A stretch of 64,000 nucleotides of DNA from the NCBI GenBank assembly GCA_001801105.1, contig MGWS01000006.1, positions 41,488-105,487 of the forward strand. Reading direction: 5' to 3'. How positions within the stretch are numbered: the stretch's first letter is position 1; each line of letters starts with the position of its first letter. The notes under the pieces are model-generated. The model saw only the letters and a list, made by a program, of their open reading frames with translations, had not been told where the DNA came from and searched no databases. The position numbers were made by a program, and so were the translations under genes. This DNA is from Gallionellales bacterium GWA2_60_18. Its GTDB lineage: Bacteria > Pseudomonadota > Gammaproteobacteria > Burkholderiales > Gallionellaceae. Positions 8,299-18,969 of the stretch are shown in pieces.

Positions 8299-8936
8299 TG
8301 AAATCCATCGTCATCCTGATCTCGGGGCGCGGCAGCAACATGCAAGCGCTGCTGGAGGCGAAGTTGCCTTGCCGCGTTGCGGCGGTGATCAGTAATAAGG
8401 CCGATGCGAGCGGGCTGGACGTCGCGCGGCGATATGGCATCCCCACCGCCGTGCTGTCGCACCGCGACCATCCGGATCGTGCCAGCTTCGACGCCGCTCT
8501 GGCGCAGGTCATCGACAGCTTCCAGCCCGATTTCGTGGTGCTGGCCGGTTTCATGCGCATCCTCACCGAGGATTTCGTCAATCGCTACCATGGCCGGCTA
8601 GTCAACATCCATCCCTCGCTGCTGCCGGCCTACGGCGGCCTCGACACCCATGCGCGAGCGCTGCACGACGGCGTGAAGATCCACGGCTGCACGGTGCATT
8701 TCGTCACGCCCGATCTCGACCACGGCCCGATCATCATTCAGGCGGCCGTGCCGGTGCTGTGCCATGACACCGAACAAACATTGGCGGCACGCGTGCTGCA
8801 TGAAGAACATCGCATCTATCCGCAGGCCATCCGCTGGCTGTGCAACGACCAGATTGAACTGCGCGCCGATGGCCGGGTCTTATGCCGTGACCGCAAACAA
8901 CACGGCCACGCCTTGATCTCACCCGGTCTGGAATAG
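8298..8936 (+). CDS. purN: Phosphoribosylglycinamide formyltransferase
   Basis: Transfers a formyl group from 10-formyl-THF to GAR in purine synthesis. 212 residues with LISGRGSNMQALL at the N-terminus (phosphate-binding loop), the catalytic NIHPSLLPAYGGLDTH (Asn, His) and HGPIIIQAAVPV. ATG 8298 overlaps the purM stop, the classic purMN arrangement. The first DUF3108 gene starts 2 bp after its stop, so the unit purM-purN-DUF3108-DUF3108 is probably one operon. Confidence 0.97.
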   Translation: MKSIVILISGRGSNMQALLEAKLPCRVAAVISNKADASGLDVARRYGIPTAVLSHRDHPDRASFDAALAQVIDSFQPDFVVLAGFMRILTEDFVNRYHGRLVNIHPSLLPAYGGLDTHARALHDGVKIHGCTVHFVTPDLDHGPIIIQAAVPVLCHDTEQTLAARVLHEEHRIYPQAIRWLCNDQIELRADGRVLCRDRKQHGHALISPGLE

Positions 8937-8938
8937 TC

Positions 8939-9649
8939 ATGAATCGCCTGGCACCTGTCCTGTACGCATGGTTGCTGCTGTGCGTTGCACCTCCTGTCCT
9001 CGCCGCCGCGCCGAGCGGCGTGCAAGCGACTTACGACGTCTACCGGGATGGTCTCAAGGTCGGGCAGATCGAGGAAACCTACACGCGCGACCATGAGCGC
9101 TACACACTGTCCAGCACCACCACGCCGACCGGACTATTGGCAGTATTCAGGCCGGAAAAGATCTTCATCGAAAGCGCGGGGCTGATCGGCCAGCAGGGAT
9201 TGCAGCCGGAACGCTTCAGCCACCGGCGCGAGCGCGACGAGAACAAGGACAGCCGTGCGGAATTCGACTGGAAGGAGCGGCATCTCGCCCTGACGCAGCA
9301 GGCGCAGCGCATCCTCCTCGAACTGCCGGACGGCACGCAGGATCGCCTGAGCGCGATGTACCAGTTCATGTTCCTGCCGCTACAAAAAGCTGCGGCGCTG
9401 GATTTTGCCATGACCAACGGCAGCAAGCTGGATCATTACCATTACGCCATTTCCCGCGGCCAGAAGCTCAAGACGCCCGCAGGCGAATTCCGGACACTGT
9501 ATCTGGACAATCAGGCCGGAGCGGGCGAGAACCGCACCGAAATCTGGCTCGCCGTGCAACACCACAACCTGCCGTGCAAAATGGTCATCACCGATGCGGA
9601 CGGCGAGCAACTCACCCAGGTATTGAGCAGACTCATCGTCGTGCCGTGA
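8939..9649 (+). CDS. DUF3108 periplasmic protein, first copy
   Basis: 236 residues with a signal peptide (MNRLAPVLYAWLLLCVAPPVLA, cleavage near residue 22). The rest is a DUF3108-type beta-rich domain: ATYDVYRDGLKVGQIEETY at the start of the mature protein, then TPTGLLAVFRPEKIF and a TPAGEFRTLYL segment. The function of this family is not established; members are exported and follow purMN in many betaproteobacteria. The downstream gene repeats the same domain, so the two look like a tandem duplication. Its stop overlaps the next start (GTGA). Confidence 0.8.
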   Translation: MNRLAPVLYAWLLLCVAPPVLAAAPSGVQATYDVYRDGLKVGQIEETYTRDHERYTLSSTTTPTGLLAVFRPEKIFIESAGLIGQQGLQPERFSHRRERDENKDSRAEFDWKERHLALTQQAQRILLELPDGTQDRLSAMYQFMFLPLQKAAALDFAMTNGSKLDHYHYAISRGQKLKTPAGEFRTLYLDNQAGAGENRTEIWLAVQHHNLPCKMVITDADGEQLTQVLSRLIVVP

Positions 9650-10617
9650 TCTCCCTGCCCCGCACTTCCGCCGGAAGGATCGCACTTGCCATCGGGCTGT
9701 CGCTGCTGGCGCACGCGCTCATGCTGCTTGCGCCGATGGCCGGATTGCCGGAGATCGGAACTCCCATCCCGCCGCTCTCCGCCCGGCTGGAATCCCTGCC
9801 GCAATCGCTTCCGAAACCGGTGCCGGGCAACCTGCCCAAGCCCGTGCCGAAGCCTGTGCGCAAACCGGAAAATACGCCGACCCAGCCTGCCGCTACGGAA
9901 GCCGCCGAAACCACTGGAGCCGCTGAAACAACCACCACAGAAACTGCGGATGAATCAGCTCCGGCGCATCCGCTACCCAGACATGCACAACTCATCTTCT
10001 TCGCTTACAGCGGCGAGGGCGGCATGAAGATCGGCGAGGCGGTACACCGGCTGAATATCGAAGAAGGCCGATACACCCTCACTGCAATAACGCGAACCAC
10101 CGGGCTGGCCGGCTTATTCAGGAGCTACCAGCTCGCCCAGACCAGCACCGGCATCACCGGCGACCCGGGGTTGCAGCCGCTCAGATTCATCGAAGAGAAG
10201 CAGCAATCCGGGAATAGTCAGCGCCTGGAAGCGGAGTTCGACTGGCCGGCGCGCATGCTCCGCTTCTCGCAAGGCGGCGAAACGCCCCTGCCGGAACAGG
10301 CGCAGGACATCCTGAGCTTTCTTTATCAGGTTTCGCAGCTGCCAGCTAACCGCACAAGCATCCCTCTCGCCATCAGCAACGGCAGGAAACTGGAGCATTA
10401 CGAGCTGGAGATCGGCGCGGAAGAAGTGATCGCAACGCCGCTGGGCAGCTTGCGCGCCGTGCCGCTACGCAAGAAGCATGCGGCGGGAGAGGAAGGCCTG
10501 GATATCTGGATGGGACTGGAATACCGGCTGCTGCCGGTCAAGATCCGCCAGACCGAACGCGACGGGCGGATCGCCGGGGAGATGATTATTTCAGAGATAC
10601 GCGTAGCGGACGAATGA
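9646..10617 (+). CDS. DUF3108 protein with N-terminal anchor and Pro-rich linker
   Basis: 323 residues from GTG 9646, which overlaps the preceding TGA. An N-terminal hydrophobic segment (RIALAIGLSLLAHALMLLAP) is followed by a Pro/Lys repeat (KPVP, KPVPKPVRKP) and a Thr/Glu-rich stretch, about residues 40-105. Then comes a DUF3108 domain with KIGEAVHRLNIEEGRY, TTGLAGLFRSYQ and TPLGSLRAVPL. The layout resembles TonB-like periplasm-spanning proteins: inner-membrane anchor, extended rod, folded domain. That resemblance is architectural only. It parallels the preceding gene motif by motif. Confidence 0.78.
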   Translation: MISLPRTSAGRIALAIGLSLLAHALMLLAPMAGLPEIGTPIPPLSARLESLPQSLPKPVPGNLPKPVPKPVRKPENTPTQPAATEAAETTGAAETTTTETADESAPAHPLPRHAQLIFFAYSGEGGMKIGEAVHRLNIEEGRYTLTAITRTTGLAGLFRSYQLAQTSTGITGDPGLQPLRFIEEKQQSGNSQRLEAEFDWPARMLRFSQGGETPLPEQAQDILSFLYQVSQLPANRTSIPLAISNGRKLEHYELEIGAEEVIATPLGSLRAVPLRKKHAAGEEGLDIWMGLEYRLLPVKIRQTERDGRIAGEMIISEIRVADE

Positions 10618-10629
10618 CTTCCCGCTGCA

Positions 10630-11055
10630 TCAGTCCGGGTTGAAGTCGTAAGGAAATTTCTGCAACGCAGGTTTCATCTTCAGGTCTTCCTTGATAACAT
10701 GATCGATCAGCCAACCGCGCAGGAAAACAGTGAAGTGATCGAGGGTGACCTTGACCCATTCGCCGCGCATGGCCTCAAGTTCATGCCGGGCGCGCTGGAG
10801 CTGCTTGCCCAGCAATTCATGCTCCTGGCACAGGCGCTGCCAGTTTTTGCAACCCGCTGCCCGCGCGATCTTTTCTTCCCGCGCAAAATGTTCCTGCGCG
10901 TATGTGCCCAACTGGTCAAGCGCACCTGAGAAACCATCCCAGTCCCTGGTGCTCAATGCCACTTCTACTGCATTGATCAGGGCGATCAATTTCTTGTGAT
11001 CGCCGTCGATCGCGCCATTCCCGACGCTTAACTGTTCACGCCATTCCAGACTCAT
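10630..11055 (-). CDS. Bacteriohemerythrin-like protein
   Basis: 141 residues, a four-helix hemerythrin domain that in the family binds O2 or senses it through a di-iron site. Ligand positions visible: His in DGDHKKL, His and Glu in EHFAREE, His in QEHELL, and His plus Asp in WLIDHVIKED. The His expected four residues before the EH of QEHELL is Leu here, so one canonical ligand is missing. The start is ATG 11055 (MSLEWREQL), preceded by a G-rich ribosome site; the upstream ORF extension is not family-like. A second, more degenerate hemerythrin follows upstream on the same strand. Confidence 0.85.
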   Translation of the reverse strand: MSLEWREQLSVGNGAIDGDHKKLIALINAVEVALSTRDWDGFSGALDQLGTYAQEHFAREEKIARAAGCKNWQRLCQEHELLGKQLQRARHELEAMRGEWVKVTLDHFTVFLRGWLIDHVIKEDLKMKPALQKFPYDFNPD

Positions 11056-11144
11056 CCTGCCCCCCAGCGAAAATCCCGTGCAAAACAGCTCCCGGGGCGA
11101 GACTTTACCATGCGGACTCAAGGCCGCATATCGGTCTGAAACGC

Positions 11145-11537
11145 TTATACCACTTCATCGATGCTGACATATTCAAGCATCCAGTTCCATAAAAAATCGG
11201 CGTAATGTTCCACCGCTTCCTCTGACCAGCATCCTTCCAGCGACTCCAGTTCCTCGATGAAATGCCGCAGTTCCCTCTGCATGTATTGGTACGCACGCTT
11301 ATGCTCATCGAACGGCACCTTGGCCTCCAGTGCGACTTTTTCGTTCTGCGCAAAATTGGCGGCGATATAAATGCTCAGGCGCACAAAAGCTCGCCTGAGA
11401 GACAATTTCCGCAGCTTCCATTCGGTTCTCGATTTAAGAACGCCCACGATATCGTTCACCATGCCCATCAGCGTCCTGTGATCGAAATTCATCGCCTGCC
11501 TTCTGTCATCCACCCGTTCTGCCAGCGACGCGTCCAT
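11145..11537 (-). CDS. Degenerate hemerythrin-like protein
   Basis: 130 residues that align along the length of the neighbouring hemerythrin, but with most iron ligands lost. DHRTL keeps the first His. The HF-x-x-E motif is NFAQNE, and the final WL-x-x-H-x4-D motif is WMLEYVSIDE (His to Tyr, Asp to Glu). It therefore probably does not hold a standard di-iron centre; a structural or regulatory role is possible. ATG 11537 is favoured over ATG 11540 by the perfect AGGAGG at 11543-11548 (5-nt rather than 2-nt spacing). The pair looks like a tandem duplication with one diverged copy. Confidence 0.65.
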   Translation of the reverse strand: MDASLAERVDDRRQAMNFDHRTLMGMVNDIVGVLKSRTEWKLRKLSLRRAFVRLSIYIAANFAQNEKVALEAKVPFDEHKRAYQYMQRELRHFIEELESLEGCWSEEAVEHYADFLWNWMLEYVSIDEVV

Positions 11538-11781
11538 CATGACCTCCTGCCATAAACCGGCTAACACACCCACAAATCGAACAATCATTCCGCAGGATTT
11601 GAAACCTCTCCCGCCCCAATCTTGACCACTCTATCATCATGGCTTACAAAAGCCTATATGCCGAATTGCCTATATATTTCGGCCTAGACAAGAGCTGACA
11701 TAGCGCAACAGGAGCAAAGGCGAAAGCGCCGCTTGGCAACCTGTTAAACTGCACGCCTGCATCTTGAATTCACTACATTTC

Positions 11782-13035
11782 ATGCTGATTACCGAATACC
11801 GTCTCGATCTCGTCATTCAGGCACTGCGTGCCATCCTGCCGCTGGCGCACCCCGCCGATACCACGCTGCGCTACTTTTTTCAGGACAACCGCATCGGCTC
11901 CAACGAGCGCGCGCTGGTCGCCGAGACCGTGTTCGGCGTGCTGCGCCACCGCCTGCTGCTGGAACACACCTGCGGTGACACGCCCACGCCGCGCCGGATG
12001 GCGCTGGCTCACATGGTGCGTTTTGGCGGCTACAACCTGCGCGAGATCGAGCCGGTACTGAAGCGCGACGAGAAGGAATGGCTCGCCACGGTGAAGGGTG
12101 TCAAAGCGGAAGACCTGCCGTTGCCGGTGCAGGCCGAACTGCCAGACTGGCTGATCGAGAAGATGCGCGCTGCATATTCGGACGAGGATATCCTCGCAAT
12201 CGGTCGCGCGATGCAGCAGGCCGCGCCGCTGGATATCCGCGTCAACACGCTGCTCGCCAAGCGCGACGAGGTGCTGGAGCAGCTGCATGCCAAAAAGATC
12301 GGGGCGACTATCACGCCTTATTCGCCGTTCGGCATCCGCCTCAAGGACAAGATACCGCTGAACAAGGATGCGCTGTTCACCGAAGGCAAGGTGGAGGTGC
12401 AGGACGAAGGCAGCCAGTTGCTCGGCTTGCTGCTCGCACCCAAGCGCAACGACATGGTGGTGGATTTCTGCGCCGGGGCTGGCGGCAAGACACTGCTGCT
12501 GTCGGCACTGATGAATTCGCAGGGCCGCTTGTACGCGATGGACGTTTCCGAGAAGCGCCTCGCCAACCTCAAGCCGCGCCTGAAACGCTCCGGAGCGAGC
12601 AATATCCAGCCGATGCTGATCGCGCATGAGAACGACCTCAAGGTGAAACGCCTCGCGGGCAAGATCGACCGCGTGCTGGTGGATGCCCCATGCAGCGGCT
12701 TGGGCACGCTGCGCCGCAACCCCGACCTGAAGTTCCGCCAATCGCCCGGCAGCATCGAGGAACTCAAGCAGAAGCAGACCGCCATCCTTGCCTCGGCAGC
12801 GCGCCTACTTAAAAAGGGCGGCAGACTGGTGTACGCCACATGCAGCATCCTGCGCGAAGAAAATCAGGCTATCGTCGAAGCCTTCCTCGCCGCACATCCG
12901 GACTTCGCGCTGAAGCCGGCAGGCGAAGTGCTACAGCAACAAAAGATCATGCTGGAGATGGGTGACTATCTGGAATTACGCCCGCACCTGCACGGCACGG
13001 ACGGCTTCTTCGCGGCGGTGTTGGAGCGAACCTGA
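11782..13035 (+). CDS. RsmB/NOP-family RNA m5C methyltransferase
   Basis: 417 residues. An N-terminal NusB-like helical part (LDLVIQALRAILPLAHPADTT...) is followed by a Rossmann methyltransferase. SAM motif: VVDFCAGAGGKTLLLSALM. The two catalytic Cys motifs of m5C RNA methyltransferases are DAPCSGLG and YATCSIL. It likely methylates a cytosine in rRNA (RsmB type), but RsmB and its paralogues cannot be told apart here, so no symbol is given. Start ATG 11782; the in-frame TTG at 11764 is an alternative, and neither has a good ribosome site. It ends at a strong terminator shared with ssb. Confidence 0.88.
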   Translation: MLITEYRLDLVIQALRAILPLAHPADTTLRYFFQDNRIGSNERALVAETVFGVLRHRLLLEHTCGDTPTPRRMALAHMVRFGGYNLREIEPVLKRDEKEWLATVKGVKAEDLPLPVQAELPDWLIEKMRAAYSDEDILAIGRAMQQAAPLDIRVNTLLAKRDEVLEQLHAKKIGATITPYSPFGIRLKDKIPLNKDALFTEGKVEVQDEGSQLLGLLLAPKRNDMVVDFCAGAGGKTLLLSALMNSQGRLYAMDVSEKRLANLKPRLKRSGASNIQPMLIAHENDLKVKRLAGKIDRVLVDAPCSGLGTLRRNPDLKFRQSPGSIEELKQKQTAILASAARLLKKGGRLVYATCSILREENQAIVEAFLAAHPDFALKPAGEVLQQQKIMLEMGDYLELRPHLHGTDGFFAAVLERT

Positions 13036-13045
13036 CCTGCAACCC

Positions 13046-13083
13046 GTAAAACAAACGACCGCCGAAGCGGTCGTTTGTTTTAC
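13046..13083. terminator. Bidirectional rho-independent terminator
   Basis: Perfect 17-bp inverted repeat: arms 13046-13062 and 13067-13083 with a CGAA tetraloop. A- and T-rich outer ends make it work in both directions. It lies between the convergent methyltransferase and ssb genes. Confidence 0.93.
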
Positions 13084-13103
13084 GAATTACCTTTGGGTTA
13101 ATC

Positions 13104-13571
13104 CTAGAAGGGGATATCGTCGTCGAAATTATCGAAACTGCTCTTTGCGGCAGGCGCAGCCTTTCCGGCTACGGGCGTAGCGGCTCGTGCAGGGGCCGAC
13201 TGGCTCTCCTCGACCACTTCGAAACTGCCGCCGCCCGACGACTTGCCGCCCAGCATCTGCATCCGGTCTGCCACGATTTCGGTGGTGTAGCGATCCTGGC
13301 CTTCCTTGTCCTGCCACTTGCGCGTCTGGATGCGGCCCTCGACGTAAATCTGCGAGCCCTTTTTCAGGTATTCCCCTACGACTTCGGCCTGCCGCCCAAA
13401 GAACGAAACGCGATGCCATTCGGTGCGCTCCTGTTTGGTTCCGCTCTTATCTTTCCAGGTGTCGGTGGTCGCGAGGGTGATGTTCGCGATCGCTTCGCCG
13501 CTGGGCATGTACCTCACTTCAGGGTCTTTCCCGAGATTCCCCACCAGAATCGCCTTATTCACTGACGCCAT
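13104..13571 (-). CDS. ssb: Single-stranded DNA-binding protein
   Basis: 155 residues. The OB-fold occupies the first ~110 ([47 protein letters not shown]). A flexible linker rich in Ser, Ala and Gly follows, and the acidic tip DDDIPF recruits repair and replication partners. It binds ssDNA as a tetramer in replication, repair and recombination. The first 17 nt overlap the end of the upstream MFS transporter gene, so it may be translated from that mRNA as well as from its own promoter. It ends at the terminator 13046-13083. Confidence 0.97.
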   Translation of the reverse strand: MASVNKAILVGNLGKDPEVRYMPSGEAIANITLATTDTWKDKSGTKQERTEWHRVSFFGRQAEVVGEYLKKGSQIYVEGRIQTRKWQDKEGQDRYTTEIVADRMQMLGGKSSGGGSFEVVEESQSAPARAATPVAGKAAPAAKSSFDNFDDDIPF

Positions 13572-14952
13572 TTGCCGCTCCTTTCATCACGAGTTGTCCT
13601 ACCGCTGTTTCGTCGAAACCCCGTATATCCACCTTGATGCTGGCCATGCCTTCGCTTGCCACCACCATCGCTTCGCGCACGCCGACACATTGCAACAGGC
13701 GTTGGCGCAATTCTACCGCAGCAGCCGCATCCATCGCCGGCAAATGATACATCCTGGTGCTCACCGCAGCTGGGGGTTTCATTCCGGAAGCGACCGCCAG
13801 CCACAGCAACAGCAGCACGATGCTGAATACGAATACCGCATCGCCGCCAACGAACTCCATCAGCGCCCCGCCCGCTGCCGCACCGAAGAATGCGCCGAAG
13901 AACTGCACGCTGCTGTAAACCCCCATCGCCGTTCCTTTGGCGGACAGCGGCGCGATCTTGCTGATCAGCGAGGGCAGGGTCGCTTCCAGCACGTTGAACG
14001 CGGTGAAGAACAGCAGCAGCGCGAATGCCACTCCCCACAGGCTGTGTTGCACGAACAGCAGCAGCGCCTGCGCCCCCATCGCCAGCGCGATGGCGGACAG
14101 GAACACCTGTTTCATCTTCGCCTTCTTTTCGGCCACGACGATGGGTGGCACCATCAGCGCAAAGGCCGCCAGCATCACTGGCAGATAAATCTGCCAGTGG
14201 TGAGACACATCGAGTCCGTCGTCATGCAGGATGAACGGCACCTGCATGAATACCGACATCAGGATGGCGTGCAACGCGAAGATGCCGAAATCCAGCCGCA
14301 ACAACTCGCTGTTGCGCAACACTGCGGCAAAATGTCCGTGACCAGTCTCGGTATCGCTATGGAAACGGGTGATCTTCGGGTCAGGAATCACGAAGCGCAC
14401 CACGCCCATCGCCGACATCGCCAGCACGCCGATCATGGCGAAGATACCGGGCACGCCGAGCACGCCATTGAGCAGCGGCGACAATACCAGCGAGATCGAG
14501 AAGGTGATACCGATAGTGATGCCGATCAGCCCCATCGCCTTGGTACGGTGCTCCTCGCGCGTCAGGTCGGCGGCCAGCGCCATCACCGCCGCGTTGATCG
14601 CTCCGGCGCCCTGTATCACGCGACCGATGATGATCCAATAGATATCGGTGGCGCCGGCCGCGATGAAGCTGCCCAGTGCGAACACCAGCAAGCCGCTGTA
14701 GATGACCGGCTTGCGCCCGTAGCGATCCGACAACCAACCCGCCGGGATCTGCAACATCGCCTGGGTCAAGCCATAGGCACCGAGTGCGACGCCCATCAAC
14801 AGGTGGCTCTCGCCGCCGGGCAGATGTTGCGCATACAGCGCAAAGATCGGCAGGATGATGAACAGACCCAGCATACGCAGGCCATAGATGCCCGCCAGCC
14901 CAATACTGGCGCGGCGCTCAAGGGGGGTCATTGCAGAGTTTGAAACGGGCAT
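13555..14952 (-). CDS. MFS transporter with C-terminal YAM-like domain (YajR type)
   Basis: 465 residues: twelve predicted membrane helices, with MFS motif A as [11 protein letters not shown] in the loop after helix 2. A soluble tail of about 70 residues ([19 protein letters not shown]...VKVDIRGF-like, ending [10 protein letters not shown]) follows. A drug:H+ type antiporter with a ferredoxin-like C-terminal domain is the layout of E. coli YajR. The substrate is unknown. The start at 14952 is [17 protein letters not shown] 14931 (MTPLERR) is an alternative. Its 3' end overlaps the ssb start by 17 nt, the usual neighbour order in betaproteobacteria. Confidence 0.88.
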   Translation of the reverse strand: MPVSNSAMTPLERRASIGLAGIYGLRMLGLFIILPIFALYAQHLPGGESHLLMGVALGAYGLTQAMLQIPAGWLSDRYGRKPVIYSGLLVFALGSFIAAGATDIYWIIIGRVIQGAGAINAAVMALAADLTREEHRTKAMGLIGITIGITFSISLVLSPLLNGVLGVPGIFAMIGVLAMSAMGVVRFVIPDPKITRFHSDTETGHGHFAAVLRNSELLRLDFGIFALHAILMSVFMQVPFILHDDGLDVSHHWQIYLPVMLAAFALMVPPIVVAEKKAKMKQVFLSAIALAMGAQALLLFVQHSLWGVAFALLLFFTAFNVLEATLPSLISKIAPLSAKGTAMGVYSSVQFFGAFFGAAAGGALMEFVGGDAVFVFSIVLLLLWLAVASGMKPPAAVSTRMYHLPAMDAAAAVELRQRLLQCVGVREAMVVASEGMASIKVDIRGFDETAVGQLVMKGAANGVSE

Positions 14953-15028
14953 GGCACTGCGGGTGGCAATCCGGAAGGCGCGTATCTTAGCAGTTTGGCT
15001 ATCCGGCTGATAGCAGCCTGCGCCCGAA

Positions 15029-16461
<1,433 letters not shown>

Positions 16462-16467
16462 GGCTGT

Positions 16468-16533
16468 TGTAGGAGCGCCGGAAGGCGCGATGAATGTTTT
16501 GCAAACCCGCTCGCGCCTTCCGGCGCTCCTACA
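16468..16533. repeat. Palindrome GTAGGAGCGCCGGAAGG family, copy 1
   Basis: Perfect 23-bp arms (16468-16490 and 16511-16533) around a 20-nt loop. It sits in the purB/radC convergent gap, and the TAG stop of radC (16529-16531, minus strand) is inside the right arm. A diverged full copy is at 61747-61802 and a half copy near 63643-63665. It probably also serves as the terminator for both genes. Confidence 0.85.
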
Positions 16534-17203
16534 GCAAACCTTGTTCGGCGAACGACAGCGTCTGTCCCGCCGTCACCACGAAGTGATCCAGCACGCGCAC
16601 GTCCACCAGCCCCAGCGCCTGTTTGAGCGCATCGGTCAGCATCCGGTCTGACTGGCTCGGTTCGGCGACCCCGGAGGGATGGTTGTGCGCGAGGATCAGC
16701 GCAGCGGCATTATGCGCCAGCGCGCGCTTGACCACTTCGCGCGGATAGACGCTGGTCTGGGTGAGGGTGCCGTGGAACAACTCCTCGGCGGCGACGACGC
16801 GGTGCTGGCTGTCGAGAAATATCACCATGAACACCTCCTGTTGCCGCCCGCCCAGCAACAGCCGCAGGTAATCGCGCACCGCGCGCGGCGAATTCAGCGC
16901 GTCACCGCTCTTTATCTCTTCCTGCAACGCCCGGCGCGCCATCTCCAGCACCGCCTGCAACTGCGCGTATTTCGCCTGCCCCATCCCGTGCACTGCGCAG
17001 AACTCGGCCTCGCCGGCGGCGAACAGTTGCGTCAGGCTGCCGAACCGCGCGAGCAGTTCGCGCGCCAAGTCGACGGCGCTCTTGCCTGTCACGCCGGTGC
17101 GCAGGAAGATGGCCAGCAGCTCGGCGTCCGACAGCGACGCGGCTCCACGGGTCAAGAGTTTCTCGCGAGGGCGTTCGCCCTCGGGCCAGTCGGTAATCGC
17201 CAT
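16529..17203 (-). CDS. radC: RadC/JAB-domain protein
   Basis: 224 residues. An N-terminal helix-hairpin-helix-like region ([21 protein letters not shown]) is followed by an MPN/JAB domain. The zinc motif is complete: HNHPSG plus the downstream SQSD and a Glu (EELFHGTL). The historical DNA-repair role is doubtful, and the JAB site suggests a metallo-hydrolase of unknown substrate. Start ATG 17203 ([17 protein letters not shown]), the usual N-terminus; the ORF extends 13 codons further without family similarity. It diverges from coaBC with the starts only 40 bp apart. Its stop lies in a repeat. Confidence 0.93.
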   Translation of the reverse strand: MAITDWPEGERPREKLLTRGAASLSDAELLAIFLRTGVTGKSAVDLARELLARFGSLTQLFAAGEAEFCAVHGMGQAKYAQLQAVLEMARRALQEEIKSGDALNSPRAVRDYLRLLLGGRQQEVFMVIFLDSQHRVVAAEELFHGTLTQTSVYPREVVKRALAHNAAALILAHNHPSGVAEPSQSDRMLTDALKQALGLVDVRVLDHFVVTAGQTLSFAEQGLL

Positions 17204-17243
17204 CACGCCCCCGTTGCGATTTCTTGTTAAGATGCGCGGCATT

Positions 17244-18434
17244 ATGGATCAAGCATCGACAAAACGCATCGTGCTCGGCATCACCGGCGGCATCGCGGCC
17301 TACAAGGCGGCGGAACTGGCGCGCCTGCTGATGAAACAGAATATCGACGTGCAGGTTGCCATGACCGAGGCCGCCGGCCATTTCATCACGCCGACCACGA
17401 TGCAGGCATTGACCGGGCACCCGGTGCTGCTCGACCAATGGCAGGACGACAACGGCATGACGCACATCCATGCCAGCCGCAGCGCCGATGCCATCGTGAT
17501 CGCGCCGGCATCCGCCGATTTCATCGCCAAACTGGCGCATGGCCTGGCGAACGACCTGCTCTCCACGCTATGCCTGGCGCGCAATTGCGCGCTGCTGATC
17601 GCGCCGGCGATGAACCGCGAGATGTGGCAGAACCCGGCGACGCAACGCAACATCGCCCAACTCGCCGCCGACGGCGTGCAGGTGCTAGGACCGGATTGCG
17701 GCGTACAAGCGTGCGGCGAGGAAGGCATGGGACGGATGCTGGAAGCGGGACAGCTGGCGCAGGACATCGCGGCGTTGTTTCAACCCAAGCCACTCGCCGG
17801 CACGAAGATACTCATCACCGCAGGCCCCACCTACGAAGCCATAGACGCGGTGCGCGGCATCACCAACCGCAGCTCCGGCAAGATGGGCTACGCCATCGCG
17901 CAAGCCGCGCACGAGTGCGGTGCGGAAGTGACGCTCGTCTCCGGCCCGACGGCACTGGATGCTCCCCATGGCGTGGAGCGCATCGATGTCAGCAGCGCGG
18001 CAGAGATGTTCGAGGCGGTGAAGCAGCGCGTGGCCGATTGCGGCATCTTCATCGGCGTGGCAGCGGTCGCCGATTATCGCGTCGCACGGCCATCCGGACA
18101 AAAGCTCAAAAAGAGTATGGAATCGCTCACGCTGGAACTGGTTCCCAATCCGGACATCCTGGCCTATGTCGCCAACCTGCCGCAGCCGCCATTCTGCGTG
18201 GGCTTCGCCGCCGAGAGCGAGAACCTGGCTGAATATGCAGAGCAGAAACGCCGCGCGAAGAAACTGCCTTTGCTGGTGGGCAACCTCGCGCAGCAGGCCA
18301 TCGGCGCGGACGATAACGAAGTGATCCTGTTCGACGCCGCAGGCAAACATCCCCTGCCACGCGCCGACAAGCTCACGCTGGCCAGACTATTGATACAGCA
18401 GATTGCGCAACGTTATGAAGGAGCAGGAAAGTGA
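17244..18434 (+). CDS. coaBC: Bifunctional CoaBC (PPC synthetase/decarboxylase)
   Basis: 396 residues. The N-terminal flavoprotein CoaC domain ([16 protein letters not shown], active-site His in [14 protein letters not shown]) decarboxylates phosphopantothenoyl-cysteine. The C-terminal CoaB domain ([24 protein letters not shown]) makes that compound from 4-phosphopantothenate, cysteine and CTP; both steps belong to coenzyme A synthesis. ATG 17244 is preferred; ATG 17232 in frame would add MRGI. The end overlaps dut by GTGA, the common coaBC-dut pair. It is divergent from radC. Confidence 0.97.
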   Translation: MDQASTKRIVLGITGGIAAYKAAELARLLMKQNIDVQVAMTEAAGHFITPTTMQALTGHPVLLDQWQDDNGMTHIHASRSADAIVIAPASADFIAKLAHGLANDLLSTLCLARNCALLIAPAMNREMWQNPATQRNIAQLAADGVQVLGPDCGVQACGEEGMGRMLEAGQLAQDIAALFQPKPLAGTKILITAGPTYEAIDAVRGITNRSSGKMGYAIAQAAHECGAEVTLVSGPTALDAPHGVERIDVSSAAEMFEAVKQRVADCGIFIGVAAVADYRVARPSGQKLKKSMESLTLELVPNPDILAYVANLPQPPFCVGFAAESENLAEYAEQKRRAKKLPLLVGNLAQQAIGADDNEVILFDAAGKHPLPRADKLTLARLLIQQIAQRYEGAGK

Positions 18435-18886
18435 AACACATCCCCGTAGACGTCAAGATTCTCGATTCCCGCTTGCATGAGAACATGCCGGGCTACGCCA
18501 CCACCGGTTCTGCGGGCATCGACCTGCGCGCCTGTATCGAGCACAACATGACCATCCAGCCGGGGCAATGCGAACTCATTCCCAGCGGCCTCGCCATCCA
18601 TCTCGCCCATCCCGGCTATGCCGCAATGATCCTGCCGCGCTCCGGGCTGGGGCACAAGCACGGCATCGTGCTGGGCAACCTGGTGGGACTGATCGACTCG
18701 GATTATCAGGGACAGATCTTCGTGTCATTGTGGAACCGCAGCCCGATGCCCTTCACGCTGATGCCGATGGAACGCATGGCGCAACTGGTGATCGTGCCGG
18801 TGATGCAGGCCAGGTTCAACATCGTGGAAGAATTCCCGCCGAGCGAGCGCGGCAGCGGCGGGTTCGGCAGCACCGGCAAACATTGA
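18431..18886 (+). CDS. dut: dUTP diphosphatase
   Basis: Hydrolyses dUTP to dUMP and PPi, keeping uracil out of DNA and feeding dTMP synthesis. 151 residues with all five trimeric dUTPase motifs: [29 protein letters not shown], the RMAQLV region, and the C-terminal GSGGFGSTG that closes the active site. The start is GTG 18431, overlapping the coaBC stop, with AAGGAG (18418-18423) 7 nt upstream. A terminator hairpin lies 37 bp after the stop. Confidence 0.97.
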   Translation: MKHIPVDVKILDSRLHENMPGYATTGSAGIDLRACIEHNMTIQPGQCELIPSGLAIHLAHPGYAAMILPRSGLGHKHGIVLGNLVGLIDSDYQGQIFVSLWNRSPMPFTLMPMERMAQLVIVPVMQARFNIVEEFPPSERGSGGFGSTGKH

Positions 18887-18922
18887 CCCGGATATTTCCC
18901 GCGCCCTGAAACAGGCAAATAA

Positions 18923-18945
18923 AAAGCCCGCATCAAGCGGGCTTT
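18923..18945. terminator. Bidirectional terminator between dut and the CBS gene
   Basis: 9-bp stem AAAGCCCGC/GCGGGCTTT (18923-18931 and 18937-18945) with a 5-nt loop, an A-run on the left and T residues on the right. It serves coaBC-dut and the convergent CBS-domain gene. Confidence 0.88.
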
Positions 18946-18969
18946 CATCTGCTTTTGACGCCAGCGCAC

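Noticed and set aside
7644..8936. 430-codon ORF that fuses an out-of-frame purM region to purN
   Set aside because: The first 215 residues are an alternative frame of purM; only the purN part from 8298 is real.
13423..14943. 506-codon plus-strand ORF opposite the MFS gene
   Set aside because: It is the antisense of a clear 12-helix transporter. Composition is His/Arg/Gln-rich, as expected from a GC-rich shadow frame, and no domain is recognisable.
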